64,000 nucleotides of DNA, from assembly GCA_964016985.1 (NCBI GenBank), contig OZ024823.1:131212112-131276111 (forward strand). Direction: 5' to 3'. Numbering within the stretch: the first letter of the stretch is position 1; each line of letters opens with the position of its first letter. The translations under genes were made by a program, and so were the position numbers. Origin of the DNA: Anodontia alba. Taxonomy: Eukaryota > Mollusca > Bivalvia > Lucinida > Lucinidae. This document shows, piece after piece, positions 57,001 to 63,000 of this stretch. A model generated the notes under the pieces. It ran no database searches. It was not told the origin of the DNA and saw only the letters and a program-made list of their open reading frames with translations.

Positions 57001-60000
57001 TTAGGACATATGCCAACAGCAAAGTTAAGACATATGTCAACAGCAAAATTAGGACATATCCCAAGAGTAAAGTTAGGACATATGCCAACAGCAAAATTAA
57101 GGCCATATACCAACAGCAAAGTTAGGATGTATTCCAACAGCAAAGTTAGGACATATACAAACAGTAAAGTTAGATCATATGCAAGTGGCAAAGCTCAGAT
57201 GTATACCAACAGCAAAGTTAGGACATGCCAACAGCAAAGTTAGGACATAATATTATGCCAACAGCAAAGTTAGGACATGGTAACTGCACAGTTAGGACAT
57301 ATGCCAACAGCAAAGTTAGGACATCTACCAACAGTAAAGATACAGATTAGCCTACCCATCTATACAGTTTGATAATGGTTTTATTAAAAGAAAGTAAGAC
57401 TTAGCGCTTCATGCGTATTGTATGTTGATATATTCTGCAGTATACAATGATTATGTAAATAGACAGTGAAAGCCCTATCAGAATGGGTTGATGAGCAAGC
57501 TAATCTTTGCCTGTACTGTCCACAGTCCCCAAAAATACCCTTTTTGCTTGACTTACCTCAACAGGTACAGTAAATTCCTCTCTTAAGACTTCTATATGGA
57601 CTTTCAAAAAGTTATCTTATTAGCGAGGTGGTCTTATTTATGGAATTAGCTGAATGAAAGTCTGTTGGCAGGGTGATTGAAATTCTGCTTGAAGGGACCA
57701 AGTGTGCATTTTGCCCATAATTTCCATCAGGTATAGCTTAGTGTTATGCTTCAGGCTACAATGTACTTGTATTTACCAGTTCTATCTATCTTTGCCTTCT
57801 TTACTATTTCTGAGTTAAATGTTAAAATTTTATCTTCCTGTTTTTTGCATCTTCATTTCTGTGTAACATAATCATGTCTGTATAGAACAAAAAAAATCTC
57901 TGCATTAATAATGGAAGTCTTTAAGCCTTATGATACTTTATATCACATTTAATTGCTTCAGGAATAAATTTCTTTCATTGCTGAAATTACTAGAATTAAG
58001 ATTTTTATTTTAATTTATATTAGTTTATCTTACTCAACAGTTATTAATAAGCTATTACAGTGACACTTTACAACCCAAACACCTTGTTGTAACAACTCAC
58101 AAATTAGCAAACTGTAGGTTTTCACACATGGTGTAAACTGGTTTATTACCATGGGCTGTCACTATGTGATAATTATCAGTCTAGCAAAATTGCACATCTG
58201 ACCAGTCTTAATATGGGTCAGTAATTAGTTATTTTTTATATGCTTATGCAATCATGCTCTCTGTATAAAGTCTTGCTTTGTGTTTATTAACCCTTAAAGC
58301 GCCAAGAAAAACTGCATCTGAAAATGTTGTCAGTTTATGTCGTCTGCTGAATATTCTTGCAAACTTTTAAAACCTATTTTTGCATACTGGCAAACAGTGG
58401 GGACCCAGATCAGATCTGGGTCCACACTGTTTGCAAAAATGGCTTTTAAAATCACAAGATGATAAAGCAGACGACAATTGTTGTGATTGGCGCTTTAAGG
58501 GTTAAATTTCACTCTGTGATGCACAATCTTTATTTCAGATTTTTCTGTAACAACCTGGCTACAAAAGAATGTTGAATCGGTCCCGTCTGAAAATGAAAGC
58601 CTTTCTTACATTCCACAAGCACTTCTGTTGGATGACCTTGGCTTGACCTTGTACATGTTAGATCCAGCATGTGAACATAATTCAAGTACAGACAGATGGA
58701 CCAATGGTATGGTTCTATGTTCAGATTTGAGTCATTCCATAAGAATAAGAATTAAATCCTAGTCAACAAGTGGAACTGAATAAGTCAACCTTTTTACTGT
58801 CTTGGTAAATTCAGCAGATGACAAAATGATGATATTTTTCTTATTTTCCCAAGACAATATCCTTTGACGTCTCCTAAGCAGATAAGTTGCATTAAATGCC
58901 TATTTTCTGGGGAAAATAGAAGACAGTTGACATGAAATATCAAAGTCTATTTTCTAGGAAAAATAATAACAATTTTAAAATGCTGTCTACTTGAATGTTT
59001 ACTCAGCACGCTAATCTTTAAAGGCCAGAAACCATATTTATACCACCGACAAACTTGCTGAGGTACAAACTGTGTTTATAGGGGTATACTTGCATGGGGA
59101 CTGGGTGGTTATGTAATAAACCAGTATATTGATTTTTTTAGAAAATAAGTCATTGTTTTAGTATTGCTTTAATGCCAGAAAACGAAATTTGGAAGACCTA
59201 CTGTCAAGTCTTTCGTAAAGGACATGTGTATTGAACATTTGCCTGTATTTAAAGGCCAGTTGTTTTAATCCCGTAAAAGGAAAATATCTAAATATACCTG
59301 CATTAAGCAAGCACCTGTTTAAGCAAATGCTTATGGCTTTGCATTTTGTTCTTGCTTAACACAGGTTTTACTGAAAATTTTTGCCAGCTAAAAAGAAGAA
59401 TTGCAGCCAAAATAGAACTAAATGTTGAATATTGGATCAAGGTAAGTCATTTGTTAAAGAACTTGTTAAGGAGGAGTATTTGGTGATAATTCTGGGATAA
59501 TTTTTCTTCTGTCTCCATAAAAACATATGTTGTGGGCCCTTGTTATGTTTTTATGGAGGCCTGTGTCTATTTTACAGAATGCACAAGTGTCAATACATCC
59601 CTACTACCACAGCTACCAGACACCACAAGCTGTACCCTCCACAGTGGCTGTACCTCGGTGACATGCTGCATGGATACTGCCTGGCTTGGACAGACTGTTA
59701 TGTTTGAGTTCCAGCTAAACAAGTGTGATACCATCCTCACAGTTCAGATAGAATCATTTAGACGCAGCTTAAACCTGTTTGATCTGGAACTGGGTAAGAC
59801 TTAACTATTCAGCAAAGCTCCAGATGAGATACTTTTTTTTCAACCAAAAAGTGCACTAGGCTCCACAGGACAGCGGGAAGATTGTCTGACTGAAGATCCG
59901 GGATCCAAAGTTTGAATCCCAGCTTGGTCTCGCAACTTTTATGGAGATTGATCATGAAATTTCTACCTTCATTCTCCCAAATATGCTGATTTAAGAGGGC

Positions 60001-63000
60001 AGTTGTCAGATACTGGCAGAAGTATGTGCACAAAGTACTAGTGAACCACTTAAAGGACTAAGTATGCCCTGAAAAAAGTGTAAATAGGTTAACTGACCAG
60101 CTTAACTGTGTTGACTGGGCTGTAAAACTCCATAATATTATCAAGTAAATCATTCAAAAATGATATCTTCTTATTTTCCAAGAAAATGTTGAAAGTGCCT
60201 CAGGATACTCATTAGGTATCTGCATCATTGGGGCACCATTTCTTTTAGAAAATCAATATTTTTTGTATGCAGAAGAGGAGGTGAATACCAGACTGATACA
60301 CAAATCTTCAGATAAGCTGCTTTTTTTTCAACAAAAGTATTAATATTTTACTCATTTCTCCACAAAAACTAGTTAGGTCACAAAAGGAACACAGTTTTTT
60401 GGGATGGCACATTTCCTTTCACCGAAACAAAGTAGCAAATAAAACACTTAGTTATAGAGAAAAAACCTCAACAATGTATATATTCTTATTGTTTCGGTTG
60501 TTTTGCTGGTTTTGTGTGGCTGCTCAGTAGAAATTGAGTTGAAGAAAGCCTCTGTTTCAGTTTGTTTTGCCTCATTTCAGTAGTTTCCCTATATAGTCTT
60601 ATGATTTTTGTTGTTTTACAGGTTTTGTGTGGCAACTCAGCAGAAATTGAGTTGAAGAAACATTTATTAGAGCTGGCTATATTTCATTTTACTTCAGGCC
60701 TATATATTCTTATTGTTTCGTTTGTTACCTCATTTCGGTGAAATGTGCCATCCTGGAAAACTCATTCCTTTTGCGCCTTATATGACAAAAACATATTGTG
60801 GGTACTCATTAAAGTGCCTTGGTGAGGTGATTCTAATGGGTACTCACAGTATCTGTTTTTGTGGAAAAGTAAGTAAACTATCTTTATCTGATATCCCTCT
60901 TATCTGGAAATTTGTTACACCTGAAAGAATTTGCAACCATTATGCAAAGGGAGAGAACTTTTACAGACACGCTTTTAGAATTTGAAACTGTTTAAAAATT
61001 TAGGGTTACTCTTAACCCTGGTCCTGTTGATCCCTGATATGCCCTGCCTTTACAAACAGTGTAGATCCAGATCAGTTGGCTTCTGAAGAAACCAACTGAT
61101 CTGGATCTGCACTGTTTGCCATTAAGTGTGTGAATTTGTATCAACAACCTGGATCAAGTAATCTGATTGGCTGAAAAATAGAGGTGGGCTTGGCACCATA
61201 ATTTATTCAGCATGACAAGGGTTAAAGTAAAGAATTTGCTCTCAGAGTGGGTAATTTATCTCCCTAATGACCCCAATGAGAAGGGAGACAAAGTACATAT
61301 TTCAATGTCAGAGTTGTTTCCCTTGGATGGATATCTGTTCCTATTAATCAGCCAAGTTTGATCAGGTATTTGCTGTTTGTCTTAAGATAAGAGTTTATAT
61401 AAGTAGACATAAAGCAAAGGCCTTGATCAGCCTACACAGATAATCAGCCTGATCAGGATATTGGCTCTTCACTTACAATGGGTGAATGCTGTCTCATTAA
61501 AAAAAGGAGTTGAAAATGTATATATGTATTGTAGTTTTCCAAGAAATAGGATTTAAATATGTGAATTATCTATCTCCTTAACCCTAATACCAATGAATAA
61601 AGCAAGAAAAAAGTCTGCTTTGTGATCTGCTATATTCACCTTTACAGGCATAGCTAAGCACATTCTTTGCTTTGTGAGACTTGTTTGATTTTTCCACTTT
61701 GATATTTCTTATTTCAGGAAAAGAATATGAAGCTGATCTGTTTGGTGTCCTGCTTATGAAGTACGTTTATATAAATATATGTAGCTAAATCATGAATGAA
61801 GACTTTTGGGTCTTCGACAAACAGTGAAGTCCCAGAGTAGCTTGCCAGTAGCATAATCTTATTTAGACCATAATGGTTCTTGAATCATTTGATGCTGTAA
61901 AATAGACGCTAAACTTTGAACACTTAATTCCATACTTTTTTGCCTGAGTTTTGCTTTTTATGCAGTTGTTTCTTTTAACACTTAATGGAATGGCAAACCC
62001 TGTAGACCCTGATCAGATTGCTTCTTACCTTAAGGAGCAGTATGATGTGGGTCTGCATCGTTTGCTTATGTCATTTTGTCAGAAACTTTAGTGTAGGAAA
62101 TCTTAAGAAATTTACTGTATGCTTGAAGTGAACAGAGAAAGCCAAGATCAGTGGTCTTCACTGTTTACCTGTGATTGAAGCCCCCTTCTCTATTGATGAT
62201 GCCCATATTTGGTGGCTCTGTGGTTTGGACAGGGAAGGATCTTTACATGTTGAATAATCATGGTGACTATGATAAGACTCACACAGTCTTATCATGGTAA
62301 GGCTCTCACATAAGTATTTTGATGAGAGAGATTTTTCATATCTAACTTATAACTGAACACATTTGAATTCAGTAAATTGCAGATAATCCACACAAAATAA
62401 AGGAATTTTGTTAAGCTATCCTATTGTATGGCAATAGAACCATTTTGATAATTATTACCTCAAGCAAATGTTTCATTTGAGCTCTACCGTTGCAACAATT
62501 TCTGTGTTAACCCTTTCATTGCACTGTTCAAAACATGCTCAATATATCTATTACAAAAGATAAATTACTAAAATATAATCTACACATTTTTGTCACACCT
62601 ACTTAACCAAACAGGTGCAATATTGATGTCTGTTTTTCCTTCCTTCCATCTGTCCATTCATAAGAATGTCAATGTTTGCAATCACCTTAGCATTCAAGTG
62701 CATTTTTTAACAACTATTACACTTACAGTCATTTTACTTGGCATACATTTTCTCCCTAACAATGACTTAAACATTGTAGCATCATTTTATAACCATGACC
62801 TATTCTTCAGTCTAATGACTGCATTTTTGTATGTCAACTCTAGCATTTATTTCCATTTCTGATTAACTGTAATGCCTACGATCATCTAGAATGGCATGTC
62901 TTTCTCCATTTTACATAGACTGATATACTATAGAGTCATTTTATGACCCTGACCAATATTTCACAATTAAATGACTTTTTTAGCATCAACCCTAAAATTT

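Noticed and set aside
56678..57243. Repetitive octapeptide protein on either strand
   Set aside because: The frames are open only because the minisatellite unit is 24 nt; there are no splice sites or start context.
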